A stretch of 50,492 bases of DNA from Arthrobacter sp. AK04 (GCF_021129155.1 NZ_JAJOMC010000032.1:1-50492); one strand, 5' to 3'; shown: positions 26,135-34,815, counted from the first letter of the stretch. The notes: generated by a model not told the origin, from the letters alone. Numbers and translations: made by a program.

Positions 26135-26974
26135 TCAGGGAACGGGTGCTTCGGCCTTTTCAGGCTCGGCCTTCGCCACGCCGCCGGCCGCCTTCTTCGA
26201 TCCGCGCCGCTCGATCCACACCGCGATCCTCGAAACGAGGATGTTGATGGCGATGTAGATGGCTGCCGCCACGAAGAAGATCGGGAACAGGAACTGCGTT
26301 CCCAGGAAGTCCGCCATGACCTGCACGGCGCGAAGGAGCTCGCCGTACGCCACGATGTAGCCGAGCGAGGTGTCCTTGAGGAGCACCACCATCTGCGCCA
26401 CCAGGGACGGCATCATGCGCCGGATCGCCTGCGGCAGCTCGATCAGCATGCGTGACTTGAAGCTGGTCAGGCCTATGGCAAGCCCGGCCTCACGCTGGCC
26501 CTTGGGCAGTGACTGGATGCCGGCACGGATGATTTCGGCGAACACCGCGGAGTTGTACAGCACCAGGCCGGTGACAACAGCAATGAACGGCGAGGTGCCG
26601 AAGCCCAGCAGGACGAACAGCATCATGAGGACTACCGGCATGCCGCGGAGGAATTCCAGCACCACCCGGATGGGGATCCGGATGAAGGCTGCATCCGAGA
26701 TGCGCAGCAGGCAGAGCAGCAGGCCCAGGGGGAAGGCGATGACAGCCGCGAGGGCTGCAGCGCTGAGGGTTGCGCCAAGGCCGTTGCCCAGGAGCGTCCA
26801 TACATCGGCCCGGGTGAAGATCTGCCAGCGGCGCCCTTCAAAGATGCCCTGCTGCGCGAACGTCATGATGATCCAGGCCAGCAGGCCCAGGATCAGCAGC
26901 GAACCCACGATGGATCCGATCAGGGAGATGCGCCGGGCTTTGGGGCCTGGCACGTCGTAGAGGACTGAGCTCAT
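26135..26974 (-). CDS. gluD: Glutamate ABC transporter permease GluD
   Basis: This 279-residue HisM-type polar amino-acid permease has five to six membrane helices, the first at about residues 17-40, and the EAA-type loop SLPKGQREAGLAIGLTSFKSRMLIELPQAIR. A charged Lys/Ala/Glu/Pro-rich C-terminal tail follows the last helix. Its ATG overlaps the gluC stop as ATGA, so the two permeases are translationally coupled. Order and content match the Corynebacterium gluABCD importer; glutamate is therefore the most likely substrate. Confidence 0.9.
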   Translation of the reverse strand: MSSVLYDVPGPKARRISLIGSIVGSLLILGLLAWIIMTFAQQGIFEGRRWQIFTRADVWTLLGNGLGATLSAAALAAVIAFPLGLLLCLLRISDAAFIRIPIRVVLEFLRGMPVVLMMLFVLLGFGTSPFIAVVTGLVLYNSAVFAEIIRAGIQSLPKGQREAGLAIGLTSFKSRMLIELPQAIRRMMPSLVAQMVVLLKDTSLGYIVAYGELLRAVQVMADFLGTQFLFPIFFVAAAIYIAINILVSRIAVWIERRGSKKAAGGVAKAEPEKAEAPVP

Positions 26975-27621
26975 CGGGCAATCGCCACCTTTCGTTCCAC
27001 CGTGCTGGCCAGGATGCCCAGCGGAACGGTGAGGAGCAGATAGAAGAACGCAACGCCCAGCAGGACGGGGATGACGGCGTCACCGTTGGCGTTTGCCAGC
27101 TGCCGGCCGTAGCCGAACAGCTCCAGGACGAAGAATGCGCCGGCAACCGAGGAGTTCTTGACCAGTGCGATCAGGATGTTGATGAGCGGCGGGACCACCG
27201 TCCGCAGGGCCTGCGGCAGGATGATGAGGTTCAGGACCTGCCCGAAGTTCATGCCGATGCTGCGGGCCGCTTCGGCCTGGCCCACCGGGACGCTGTTGAC
27301 ACCGGAGCGGACAGCTTCGGCGATGAACGCTGCGGTGTAGGTGCTGAGTGCAATGATGGCGGCAATTTCGAACTGCTCGAACTTCACTCCGAGCCGGGGA
27401 AGGACAATGGCCGCGAAGAAGAAAGCAATGGTCAGGGGAGTGTTCCGGAGAACCTCCACGTAAACCGTGCTGAATCCGCGGAGCGCTGCCACCGGCGAAA
27501 CCCTGGCTGCAGCGAGGAGGGTGCCGAGTACCAGTGCGATGACGCCGGAAACGGCGGAGAGGAAAAGCGTGCGAAGAAAACCGTTCCAGTAGAGGGGAAG
27601 GTTCTCAAGAATGACGTCCAT
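26971..27621 (-). CDS. gluC: Glutamate ABC transporter permease GluC
   Basis: This 216-residue polar amino-acid permease contains the segments VEVLRNTPLTIAFFF and the EAA loop VNSVPVGQAEAARSIGMNFGQVLNLIILPQALR, both typical of the HisQ/HisM family. Four or five membrane helices are visible. The start is the ATG before DVILENLPLYWNGF, with AAGGAT upstream; the frame extends 24 codons further but lacks a ribosome site there. It forms the membrane channel with GluD, energised by GluA. Confidence 0.9.
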   Translation of the reverse strand: MDVILENLPLYWNGFLRTLFLSAVSGVIALVLGTLLAAARVSPVAALRGFSTVYVEVLRNTPLTIAFFFAAIVLPRLGVKFEQFEIAAIIALSTYTAAFIAEAVRSGVNSVPVGQAEAARSIGMNFGQVLNLIILPQALRTVVPPLINILIALVKNSSVAGAFFVLELFGYGRQLANANGDAVIPVLLGVAFFYLLLTVPLGILASTVERKVAIAR

Positions 27622-27706
27622 AGGATCCTTTGGATGTGGGCGTGGACGGAAGCGGAGACGGCGGTTGCCGGGGCCGCGGAGCAGCCCCGGCAACCACTGG
27701 GGTTAC

Positions 27707-28594
27707 TTAGTAACGGTCAATCTCGGGCAGCTCGGGGGCCGTCTTGATGACGGAGCCCGCAGTGTCTTCCCATGCCTTCTTGTAGGACCCGTTTTCCTCG
27801 AACTTCTCCAGCTGGTCGTTGATCCAGTTGCGGAACTCGGTGTCGTCCTTCTTCAGGCCGATGCCGTAGGGCTCCTTGGTGAAGGTTTCATCGGAGGCGA
27901 GCTTGAAGGCTTCCGGTTCCTTGTCCACGAAGCCGGCCAGGATCACGTTGTCCGTGGTGACGGCCTCTACCTGCTTGTTGCGCAGCGGCTCAAGGCAGGC
28001 GGAGTAGGTTGCAGCCGGAACGAGTTCCGCTCCGTACTGGTCCACGATGGTGGCCGCGGGGGTGGAGCCCGTTACTGAGCAGACCTTCTTGCCGCGGACG
28101 TCCTCGGGGGTCTTGATGGTGTCGTTGTCTGCGTTGACCATCAGCGCCTGGCCGGCCTCGTAGTACGGGCCCGCGAAGCTGACGACCTGCTTGCGCTTGT
28201 CATTGATGGTGTACGTGGCGATAACCAGGTCAACCTTGCCCTGTTCGATGAACGGCTCGCGGTTGGCGGAAACGGTCTCGGACCATTCGATCTTGTCAGC
28301 CGGGATGCCCAGCTCGGCCGCGATCAGCTTGCCGATCTCCACGTCGAAGCCGATGGGCTTGCCGTCCAGGCCCACCTGGCCGAAGAGGGGCTGGTCGTAC
28401 TTGGTGCCGATCTTGATGGTGCCGGCCGAGGCGAGCTTTTCCATGGTGGTGCCGGCAGCGAACGTGGGCTCTGCCGCGACCGAGGGATCGCCCCCGGCGT
28501 CGGTGCCGCCCCCGCCGCAGGCGCTCAGGGACAGGGCGAGAGCGGCGGTAGCCGCCACGAAGAATGACTTCCGCCGGGTCATAAATGCCTTCAT
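27707..28594 (-). CDS. gluB: Glutamate-binding lipoprotein GluB
   Basis: This 295-residue family-3 solute-binding protein has a signal peptide ending in SLSAC, with the lipidated cysteine at 26. The binding-domain signatures are GKPIGFDVEIGKLIAAELG, VDLVIATYTIN and VCSVTGSTPAATI. It captures glutamate outside the membrane for GluC/GluD. The start is the ATG with AAAGGA upstream; a second in-frame ATG four codons later is possible. gluC begins 85 bases after the stop codon. Confidence 0.92.
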   Translation of the reverse strand: MKAFMTRRKSFFVAATAALALSLSACGGGGTDAGGDPSVAAEPTFAAGTTMEKLASAGTIKIGTKYDQPLFGQVGLDGKPIGFDVEIGKLIAAELGIPADKIEWSETVSANREPFIEQGKVDLVIATYTINDKRKQVVSFAGPYYEAGQALMVNADNDTIKTPEDVRGKKVCSVTGSTPAATIVDQYGAELVPAATYSACLEPLRNKQVEAVTTDNVILAGFVDKEPEAFKLASDETFTKEPYGIGLKKDDTEFRNWINDQLEKFEENGSYKKAWEDTAGSVIKTAPELPEIDRY

Positions 28595-28661
28595 GACATT
28601 CCTTTCATTGCGGCCGTGGGTCACGGCCTGGGTGCGAACTTGGAGTGTTTGTTCGGGTGGA

Positions 28662-29417
28662 TCAGTGGGTGAGGAGCTTGGACAGGAAGTCCTTGGCGCG
28701 GTCGCTCTTCGGATTGGTGAAGAACTCCTCCGGGGTGGCGTCCTCAACGATCTGGCCGTCCGCCATGAAGACGACACGGTCCGCGGCCTTGCGGGCGAAG
28801 CCCATCTCGTGGGTGACCACGATCATGGTCATGCCCTCCTTGGCCAGCTGGATCATGACATCCAGGACCTCATTGATCATCTCCGGGTCGAGCGCCGAGG
28901 TGGGCTCGTCAAAGAGCATGACCTTCGGCTTCATGGCCAGCGCCCGGGCGATCGCAACGCGCTGCTGCTGCCCGCCGGACAGCTGCGCCGGGAGCTTCGG
29001 GGCCTGGTGGCCCACGCCAACGCGTTCAAGGAGCGCCATTGCGTCCTTGTCCGCTGCTGCCTTGGAGACGCCTTTGACCTTGATGGGCCCGAGGGTCACG
29101 TTTTCGAGGATGGTTTTGTGGGCGAAGAGGTTGAAGGACTGGAAGACCATTCCGACGTCGGCACGCAGCTGCGCCAGCTCCTTGCCTTCCTCGGGCAGGA
29201 CCTTTCCATCGATGCTGATGGTCCCGCCTTCGATGGTTTCGAGGCGGTTGATGGCGCGGCAAAGGGTGGACTTACCGGAGCCCGAAGGCCCGATGACCAC
29301 AACAACCTCGCCCTTGCGGACCTGGAGGTTGATGTCCTTCAGTACGTGCAGCTGGCCGTAATGCTTATTTACGGCGTTCAGGGAGACGAGGGCATCGCCG
29401 GGCACATGAGTAGTCAT
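28662..29417 (-). CDS. gluA: Glutamate ABC transporter ATP-binding protein GluA
   Basis: This 251-residue ATPase is the first gene of gluABCD. It has Walker [10 protein letters not shown] at about residues 43-51, the Q-loop VFQSFNLF, the signature LSGGQQQR, Walker [13 protein letters not shown] and the H-loop VTHEMGFA. These are the features of polar amino-acid importers. The ATG is leaderless behind TAGATT at 6 bases. It diverges from the LOG-family gene, with an inverted repeat between the two promoters. Confidence 0.95.
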   Translation of the reverse strand: MTTHVPGDALVSLNAVNKHYGQLHVLKDINLQVRKGEVVVVIGPSGSGKSTLCRAINRLETIEGGTISIDGKVLPEEGKELAQLRADVGMVFQSFNLFAHKTILENVTLGPIKVKGVSKAAADKDAMALLERVGVGHQAPKLPAQLSGGQQQRVAIARALAMKPKVMLFDEPTSALDPEMINEVLDVMIQLAKEGMTMIVVTHEMGFARKAADRVVFMADGQIVEDATPEEFFTNPKSDRAKDFLSKLLTH

Positions 29418-29423
29418 AGGAAG

Positions 29424-29429
29424 AATCTA
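29424..29429 (-). promoter_or_regulatory. gluA -10 box, probable leaderless start
   Basis: On the minus strand TAGATT is followed by 6 bases and the gluA ATG. Confidence 0.55.
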
Positions 29430-29453
29430 GCGAACAACACAGGCTTATGATGC

Positions 29454-29485
29454 GAATCACCCCATGTTGCTGCGGATCGTGATTC
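29454..29485. promoter_or_regulatory. Inverted repeat between gluA and LOG promoters
   Basis: GAATCAC at 29454-29460 and GTGATTC at 29479-29485 are exact reverse complements with centres 25 bases apart, so they would lie on nearly the same helix face. The left arm falls in the -35 area of gluA and the right arm in that of the LOG gene. No known regulator consensus is recognised. Confidence 0.35.
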
Positions 29486-29509
29486 AAGAGATACCTCCCG
29501 CGGGCAGGT

Positions 29510-29515
29510 TAGCCT
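29510..29515 (+). promoter_or_regulatory. LOG-family gene -10 box, probable leaderless start
   Basis: TAGCCT is followed by 6 bases and the ATG. An AGGGG lies between them, but only one base from the ATG. Confidence 0.5.
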
Positions 29516-29521
29516 AGGGGA

Positions 29522-30304
29522 ATGAGCATCAGTGCAGATCCGGCAAGAAATTCCCAGCCACGCCGCAAGGGGCCCCTTGAACTGCGCCGCAAACAGGCTG
29601 CCGTGGAGATGTCGGACCAGCATCTGCTTGATACCAAGGGCCCCGGGCAGTTCGTCCACACCGATCCCTGGCGGGTCCTGCGCATCCAGAGCGAGTTCGT
29701 GGAAGGGTTCGGTGCCCTGGCGGACATCGGCAAGGCCGTGAGCGTCTTCGGTTCAGCACGCACCAAGCCCGGCAGCCCCTACTACGAGATGGGCGTGGAG
29801 GTGGGGCGGAAACTGGCGGAGGCCGGCGTTGCCGTCATCACCGGCGGCGGGCCCGGTTCCATGGAGGCCGCCAACCGCGGCACCGTGGAAGGCAACGGCG
29901 TGTCCGTGGGGCTGGGAATCGAGCTGCCGTTCGAACAGGGCCTGAACCAATGGGTGGACCTGGGCATCAACTTCCGGTACTTCTTCGCCCGCAAGACCAT
30001 GTTCGTCAAATACGCCCAAGGGTTCATCGTCCTGCCCGGCGGGCTGGGAACCCTCGACGAATTGTTCGAGGCCATGGTGCTGGTGCAGACGCGGAAGGTG
30101 ACGTCCTTCCCGATCGTCCTCCTCGGCGTCGACTTCTGGGGTCCCATGATCGAGTGGATCAGGGGCACCCTGGTGGCCGAAGGCATGGTCTCGGAGAAGG
30201 ACCTGGACCTGATCCAGGTGGTTGACGATCCCGCCGAGGCCGTGGACCGCGTGCTCCACGGGGCCGTTACTCCCTCCTTCAAGGGAGAGCAGCGGCCCGA
30301 GTAG
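29522..30304 (+). CDS. LOG-family (TIGR00730) nucleoside 5'-monophosphate phosphoribohydrolase
   Basis: LOG-family proteins cleave the N-glycosidic bond of nucleotide monophosphates; plant and some bacterial members release active cytokinins from their ribotides. This 260-residue protein has an N-terminal extension of about 70 residues, then VSVFGSAR, TGGGPGSMEAANRG, FRYFFARKTMFVKYA and the hallmark LPGGLGTLDELFE. The catalytic Arg and Glu positions are kept. In M. tuberculosis the related Rv1205 also lies near dapE (from memory). The true substrate cannot be told from the sequence. Confidence 0.88.
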   Translation: MSISADPARNSQPRRKGPLELRRKQAAVEMSDQHLLDTKGPGQFVHTDPWRVLRIQSEFVEGFGALADIGKAVSVFGSARTKPGSPYYEMGVEVGRKLAEAGVAVITGGGPGSMEAANRGTVEGNGVSVGLGIELPFEQGLNQWVDLGINFRYFFARKTMFVKYAQGFIVLPGGLGTLDELFEAMVLVQTRKVTSFPIVLLGVDFWGPMIEWIRGTLVAEGMVSEKDLDLIQVVDDPAEAVDRVLHGAVTPSFKGEQRPE

Positions 30305-30362
30305 CCGGTCCCGCCCGGGTGTCCGGACTGGCAGCGGCCACCCGGTCTGGCACGATGGAACG

Positions 30363-30743
30363 GTGAGTTTCTTTCTGGTTTTCCTGGCCATCGCGCTGGT
30401 CGGGGCGGTTTTCTGGGTGGGCCTCGGGCTGCGTTCCGGCAGGAAAGGCAACGGTCCGTTGCCCGCCCTGCTCGACGGCGGCCTGGAGCAGCCGCCTGCC
30501 AACCTTCCCCCTGTCCTGCTTCCTGCCCAGGCCGCGCCGGAGGATGTGGACCGCGTGCGCTTCTCCCTCGGCCTCCGTGGCTACCGGATGGACCAGGTGG
30601 ACCAGGTCCTGGATGAGTTGCGGGACCAGCTCGCCTACAAACAGGAGGAGATTGACGCCTTGCGGGCTGAGCTGCTGGCAGTGCAGGAGGCCGGCACCAC
30701 GGAACCCGGCGAAACCGGACCCACTGGAAAGAACACGCTGTGA
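30363..30743 (+). CDS. DivIVA-domain membrane protein
   Basis: This 126-residue protein has one N-terminal membrane helix (about residues 2-22) and a short DivIVA-like coiled coil (VRFSLGLRGYRMDQVDQVLDELRD split over the conserved Gly-Tyr turn and helix). Such proteins tend to follow polar or septal growth sites, but this short form is uncharacterised. I start it at the GTG before SFFLVF because the membrane helix begins there; the frame is open upstream. A CACGAT hexamer lies 6 bases before it, a weaker version of the leaderless pattern. It overlaps the next gene by four bases (GTGA). Confidence 0.75.
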   Translation: MSFFLVFLAIALVGAVFWVGLGLRSGRKGNGPLPALLDGGLEQPPANLPPVLLPAQAAPEDVDRVRFSLGLRGYRMDQVDQVLDELRDQLAYKQEEIDALRAELLAVQEAGTTEPGETGPTGKNTL

Positions 30744-32005
30744 GCACAGTGGCGCGGCGCCGCGCAGGCATTCTCCCCTCGCTTCAAGGGGTGGCCGCGC
30801 AGGCGGGAACGGCCCTCCGGGGATTGCCGTGGTGGCTGCAGGTCACCGCCATCTACCTGGCCGCCCGCCTGGTCAGCGCCTGCATCTTCATGGCCGCTGC
30901 CCTTCACCAGGGCCCCAATCCCTGGTTCCCGGCAAAGCCCGATTACTGGAACTTCATCAACATCTGGGACGCCCGCTGGTACGCCCAGGTCATTGCCGGC
31001 GGTTATCCTTCCGTCCTGCCGACGGATGCCGCAGGCAACGTCCAGGAAAACACGTGGGCCTTCTATCCCTTGTTTCCGGCCCTGGCCGGAGGGCTCAGCG
31101 GACTAATCGGCATGGCTCCCGCAGCGGCCCTGACCATCATCGCCATGCTTGCGGGCTGGGGCGCGGCGCTGGTTGTCTACGTCCTTTTCCGGCACAAGGC
31201 CTCCCACGCACCGGCGCTGTGGGGCGTTGCCTTCTTCGCTACCTTCCCGGTCTCGGCTGTCCTGCAGGTGCCATACGCCGAACCGCTGTCCCTGCTGCTC
31301 CTCGCAGCGGCATTGCTGCTGGTGATCCGGAGGCAGTACCTCTGGGCCACTCCCGTGGTGGTGCTCCTGTGCCTGTCCCGCCCGGTAGGCGTTCCCTTTG
31401 CGGCCACCCTGGGGCTGCTCCTCCTGCCCCGTCTCTGGGTGCGGTTCCGCCCTGCACCACCCGGTGCCGGGCAGCGCGAAGGAATGCACTCCACCCGTGA
31501 CCTCGCGGGCCTCGCTGTCCTGACCGGCGTCGGAGGCGCCATGGCGCTCGCCTGGCCCGCGGCAGCGTGGGCGGCCACCGGAGACATCCAGGCCTACACC
31601 AAAACGGAAACGGTATGGCGCGGCCACGACCTGGTGCCCTTCAAGCCATGGTTCGACACCGGCATCAGCCTTTTCGGGCCGGTGCTCGGAGTGCTTGCGC
31701 CCTTCATCTACGTGGCGCTCTTCGCCGCCATGCTCTTCCTGCCCCCCGCCCGGCAGATCGGCGTCGAACTCCGCCTGTGGTGCGCCTGCTACATGGCCTA
31801 CCTGGTGGTCTTCCTGCATCCGCAGACCAGTACCTTCCGCATGCTGCTGCCGCTGTTTCCGCTGGCGCTGGGGGCCGCCCTGGTTTCCAGGTCCCGGGCT
31901 TACCGCGGCACGGTGGTACTCATGTTCGTGCTGCTGCAGATTGTCTGGATCGTGTGGCTGTGGGCCTGGGCGCAATTGCCGGGCGGAGGGGATTATCCAC
32001 CCTAG
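30740..32005 (+). CDS. PIG-V-type mannosyltransferase, integral membrane
   Basis: This 421-residue membrane protein has about nine to ten helices and the PIG-V-like segment NIWDARWYAQVIAGGYP early in an extracytoplasmic loop, where GT-C glycosyltransferases place a catalytic Asp. It is followed by FYPLFPALAGGL. GT-C enzymes use polyprenyl-phosphate sugars to glycosylate surface lipids or glycans; mannose is the usual family sugar, but the acceptor here is unknown. The GTG start overlaps the DivIVA-like gene stop, so the two are cotranslated. It may serve envelope synthesis at growth sites, which is inferred only from this pairing. Confidence 0.75.
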   Translation: MSTVARRRAGILPSLQGVAAQAGTALRGLPWWLQVTAIYLAARLVSACIFMAAALHQGPNPWFPAKPDYWNFINIWDARWYAQVIAGGYPSVLPTDAAGNVQENTWAFYPLFPALAGGLSGLIGMAPAAALTIIAMLAGWGAALVVYVLFRHKASHAPALWGVAFFATFPVSAVLQVPYAEPLSLLLLAAALLLVIRRQYLWATPVVVLLCLSRPVGVPFAATLGLLLLPRLWVRFRPAPPGAGQREGMHSTRDLAGLAVLTGVGGAMALAWPAAAWAATGDIQAYTKTETVWRGHDLVPFKPWFDTGISLFGPVLGVLAPFIYVALFAAMLFLPPARQIGVELRLWCACYMAYLVVFLHPQTSTFRMLLPLFPLALGAALVSRSRAYRGTVVLMFVLLQIVWIVWLWAWAQLPGGGDYPP

Positions 32006-32238
32006 CCCTTGGGGCTTCCGCGCAGGTCAGGGCGGAAATAGCGGGACGCAGGAAATGTCCATCGATTAGCTACGTGCGGGTAATTCCGCGATAATAGTAA
32101 GTAAGCAAGGACAAAAAGCATTCAGAATACGCGCAGCCCGGGCGGTGTCCAACCACTCCGCCATGGCAGCTTGATCTACATGCGGACACAGCCCGCCCGG
32201 GCTGATCAGTCCTGGGACTAAATGGAGGGGAATTCCTC
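32006..32238 (+). promoter_or_regulatory. DUF3117 gene leader: promoter and long-range hairpin
   Basis: GATAAT at 32090-32095 is the best -10 box, preceded by the small palindrome GCGG-GTAATT-CCGC at 32076-32089, which could be an operator. Further on, 32134-32150 pairs with 32184-32204: twelve consecutive base pairs starting CAGCCCGGGCGG, a four-base bulge, then TGTCC/GGACA. The arms enclose a loop of about 33 bases, ending 34 bases before the DUF3117 start. This is more structure than a normal leader needs, but it matches no riboswitch I know. Confidence 0.45.
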
Positions 32239-32406
32239 ATGGCGGCTATGAAACCACGCACCGGCGACGGCCCAATGGAAGTCACCAAGGAGGGCCGCAG
32301 CCTGATCATGCGCGTCCCGCTCGAAGGCGGCGGGCGACTGGTGGTCGAGCTGAACGCTGCCGAGGCAGCCAACCTCAAGGAATGCCTGGTCGGCGTTACC
32401 GAATAA
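32239..32406 (+). CDS. DUF3117 small protein
   Basis: This 55-residue protein reads MAAMKPRTGDGPMEVTKEGR at the start and ends NLKECLVGVTE. It is the small actinobacterial DUF3117 family, highly conserved and of unknown function. A strong GGAGGGG site lies 8 bases before the ATG. It is short enough to be missed by length filters. Its leader is long and structured, and a perfect terminator follows. The related gene in mycobacteria lies in the same neighbourhood (from memory). Confidence 0.92.
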   Translation: MAAMKPRTGDGPMEVTKEGRSLIMRVPLEGGGRLVVELNAAEAANLKECLVGVTE

Positions 32407-32411
32407 TCGTG

Positions 32412-32455
32412 AAAAGGCAGGGCCCGCAGCCACCAGGCTGCGGGCCCTGCCTTTT
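32412..32455. terminator. Bidirectional terminator after DUF3117 gene
   Basis: A perfect 16-base-pair stem starting GGCAGGGCCCGC encloses an ACCA loop and is flanked by AAAA and TTTT. It serves DUF3117 on the plus strand and the O-methyltransferase on the minus strand. Confidence 0.92.
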
Positions 32456-32462
32456 CGGATCC

Positions 32463-33095
32463 CTATTTCTTGACGGCCACCAGCAGGCCGTCGCCGGTGG
32501 GAAGCATGGCCGAAGCCAGCCTGTCGTCGTCGCGGATGGCCTTGCCCACCTGGCGCAGGACCACGGTGTTGGCTTCGCGGTTTGCCGGGTTGGCCACCTT
32601 GTCCTTGTCCAGCGCGTCATTGATGATCAGCAGCCCTGCAGGCTTCAGGAGCCGGATGGCCTGCTCCACATAGCCGGGAAGCCCGGGCTTATCGGCGTCA
32701 ATGAACACCAGGTCATAGGCACGGTCCGTCAGACGGGGAAGGACGTCGCCCGCCCGGCCGGAAATGGTCCGCGTGCGGTTGGCCGGGCTGCCCGCCTCGG
32801 AGAATGCCTCCCGCGCGGCCCGAAGGTGTTCGACGTCCACGTCAATGGTGGTGAGCACGGACTGTGGGCCGAGGCCGCGGAGCAGGCACACACCTGAAAC
32901 TCCAGCCCCGGTCCCGATCTCGACGGCGGTCTGGGCTTTGGACGCGGCAGCCAGCACGGTGAGGACTGCTCCCACTCCCGGGCCAATGGGCGTCACGCCA
33001 AGCTCGAAGGAGCGCTCCCTGGCCCGAAGCATGACCTCATCCTCAGCAGGAAGATCTTCTGCATAGGACCAGCTGGTGGACTTGTCGGCGCTCAT
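32463..33095 (-). CDS. SAM-dependent O-methyltransferase
   Basis: This 210-residue protein is of the catechol/caffeoyl-CoA O-methyltransferase type. It has the SAM-binding motif VEIGTGAGVSG near residues 58-68, the acidic residue of TTIDVD, and the metal-binding segment FIDADKPG. It is related to mycobacterial Rv1220c, which also lies beside sigE (from memory). The substrate is unknown. It diverges from sigE and ends at the bidirectional terminator shared with the DUF3117 gene. Confidence 0.88.
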   Translation of the reverse strand: MSADKSTSWSYAEDLPAEDEVMLRARERSFELGVTPIGPGVGAVLTVLAAASKAQTAVEIGTGAGVSGVCLLRGLGPQSVLTTIDVDVEHLRAAREAFSEAGSPANRTRTISGRAGDVLPRLTDRAYDLVFIDADKPGLPGYVEQAIRLLKPAGLLIINDALDKDKVANPANREANTVVLRQVGKAIRDDDRLASAMLPTGDGLLVAVKK

Positions 33096-33209
33096 GGGTA
33101 TCGCTTTCTGGGCGGCAGGGAATGTCCTTTACAGCCTACTGTGTCCGGTGGCAACGGCAGGGGAGGCGGGCGGTTGCGCCTAGGGCTGAACTTTTCCACA
33201 ATCAGGAAA

Positions 33210-33238
33210 TTCCCAGACAAGTTTGAAATGATTAATAT
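33210..33238 (+). promoter_or_regulatory. sigE promoter candidate
   Basis: TTCCCA (-35) and TAATAT (-10) are separated by 17 bases. The region is unusually AT-rich for this window. The leader would be about 75 bases. No typical SigE-type GGAAC/GTT pair is seen. Confidence 0.45.
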
Positions 33239-33320
33239 CCGCTCATCCAAAAGGTGACCGGCGCCGAATCAGAGATGTCAACAGTATCCGGGCGTTAGTA
33301 TTCCACGAGGGGAGTGGACG

Positions 33321-33935
33321 ATGTCATCTTCAGTTGTGGCACCTGTCCCTGCAACAAACCATCCTGAGGCTGAGTGGGTGCGTCCCACCTGGGAAGAAGT
33401 GGTCACCAACCACTCGGCGAAGGTCTACCGGCTGGCTTACCGCCTGACGGGCAACAAGTACGACGCCGAGGACCTCACCCAGGAGGTGTTTGTCCGCGTC
33501 TTCCGTTCACTGGAGAACTTCAAGCCAGGCACGCTTGACGGCTGGCTGCACCGGATCACCACCAACCTCTTCCTGGACCAGGCGCGCCGGAAAACCCGGA
33601 TCAGGTTCGACGCCCTCGCCGAGGATGCGGAGTCGCGGCTTCCCGGCCGCGAGCCGGGTCCGGAACAGAGCTTCGAGCTCAACAACCTGGACCTGGACGT
33701 CCAGGCCGCGCTGGAGGAGCTTCCCCCGGACTTCCGCGCCGCCGTCGTCCTCTGCGACCTCGAAGGCCTGTCCTACGACGAAGTGGCGGAAGCGCTGGGC
33801 GTGAAGCTGGGCACCGTCCGCTCGAGGATCCACCGCGGCCGGACCATGCTTCGGGAAAAGCTGGCACACCGGGACCCGCGTCCCCAGCAGTCGCGCCGCA
33901 AACTGTCCATGCCGCGTATCGCCGGCATCCTCTGA
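33321..33935 (+). CDS. sigE: ECF-type RNA polymerase sigma factor SigE
   Basis: This 204-residue extracytoplasmic-function sigma factor has region 2 at about residues 30-97 ([23 protein letters not shown]) and region 4 at about 130-185 ([44 protein letters not shown] split over the helix-turn-helix). It directs envelope-stress transcription in mycobacteria. A GAGGGGAG site precedes the ATG. The anti-sigma gene begins 7 bases after the stop codon. In mycobacteria htrA lies between anti-sigma factor and tatB; here it is absent. Confidence 0.93.
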   Translation: MSSSVVAPVPATNHPEAEWVRPTWEEVVTNHSAKVYRLAYRLTGNKYDAEDLTQEVFVRVFRSLENFKPGTLDGWLHRITTNLFLDQARRKTRIRFDALAEDAESRLPGREPGPEQSFELNNLDLDVQAALEELPPDFRAAVVLCDLEGLSYDEVAEALGVKLGTVRSRIHRGRTMLREKLAHRDPRPQQSRRKLSMPRIAGIL

Positions 33936-33942
33936 ACGGCGC

Positions 33943-34815
33943 ATGAGGTCCCCGACTCCCTTCGGACGCAGGCACCAGCGCACCAGCAGCCACCTCCGGT
34001 CCTGCCAGGAATGCTCTGCAGCGGTGCGGCGGGAACGCCAGTACCTGGAGCGGCTCCGCGATGCCCCTATCCCTCCCGCCAGCGATGACCTGACAGCCCG
34101 GCTGCTGGCCCGGACGCAGGAGCTGGCTGCCGTCCCCCAGGTTCCCTTGCAACGGCCCGCGCAGCCCCGCACGGCTGTCCGGGTCCTGGCGCTGGCCGCC
34201 GGCGGCAGCACGGCCGCGGCGGCTGTCCTGGCTGCAGGCGCCTTTGCTGCGGCAGGGGATCCCCTGCCCGGGGAGGCCTTGGGGAACCCGGCTGCTTTCT
34301 CGCAGGTCTCGTCCCGGACACCGGCGGATGGCAGGCAGTTGAACGCTGAACAGCTCACCCTGCTTCGCTCCGAAGGCTGGGCCTGCCCGGAACTTGAAGC
34401 GATGGGCTTCCACCTTGAGTCGGCGAAGGCCACGGTGCTCAACGGGCAGCCGGCGGTGGAGCTGCGGCTGACGGACGGGTCCCACTACGCCACCGTGACC
34501 GAACAGCGGCTTCCCGCCCAAGGCGGTGGAGAACAGGGCGGAACTGCGGACCGGGAAGCGGATACCAACCTTCGCGTGTGGCAGTCATCGCCGTGGCTGG
34601 CAACCTACCGGACACCGGGACACAGCTTCACCTACGAGTCCGACCTGCCGGCGGAACGGGCTGATGACGCCGTGCCCATCCTGCAGCGCCTGGGTACCAG
34701 GGCTGAAGAAGGGGTTGCTGCCGGAACAGCGGAGTCCCCTGAAGCAGGAGGGGAGCCGCTTACCACGCGGCTGCAGCGGGGAGCGAACCGGATCGTGGCC
34801 TTTTTCACCCCATAG
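33943..34815 (+). CDS. Anti-sigma factor with shortened zinc-binding domain
   Basis: This 290-residue protein next to sigE should bind and inhibit SigE. Residues 17-24 (HLRSCQEC) give the H-x3-C-x2-C zinc motif, one membrane-type Ala-rich helix lies at about 78-102, and a 190-residue C-terminal domain follows. Usual zinc-binding anti-sigma domains begin with a helix containing HL...LSALVDGEL before that motif; it is missing here. No ATG, GTG or TTG lies upstream in frame before a stop at 33802, so the short start is forced by this sequence. A deletion, a sequencing error, or real truncation are all possible. Confidence 0.75.
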   Translation: MRSPTPFGRRHQRTSSHLRSCQECSAAVRRERQYLERLRDAPIPPASDDLTARLLARTQELAAVPQVPLQRPAQPRTAVRVLALAAGGSTAAAAVLAAGAFAAAGDPLPGEALGNPAAFSQVSSRTPADGRQLNAEQLTLLRSEGWACPELEAMGFHLESAKATVLNGQPAVELRLTDGSHYATVTEQRLPAQGGGEQGGTADREADTNLRVWQSSPWLATYRTPGHSFTYESDLPAERADDAVPILQRLGTRAEEGVAAGTAESPEAGGEPLTTRLQRGANRIVAFFTP

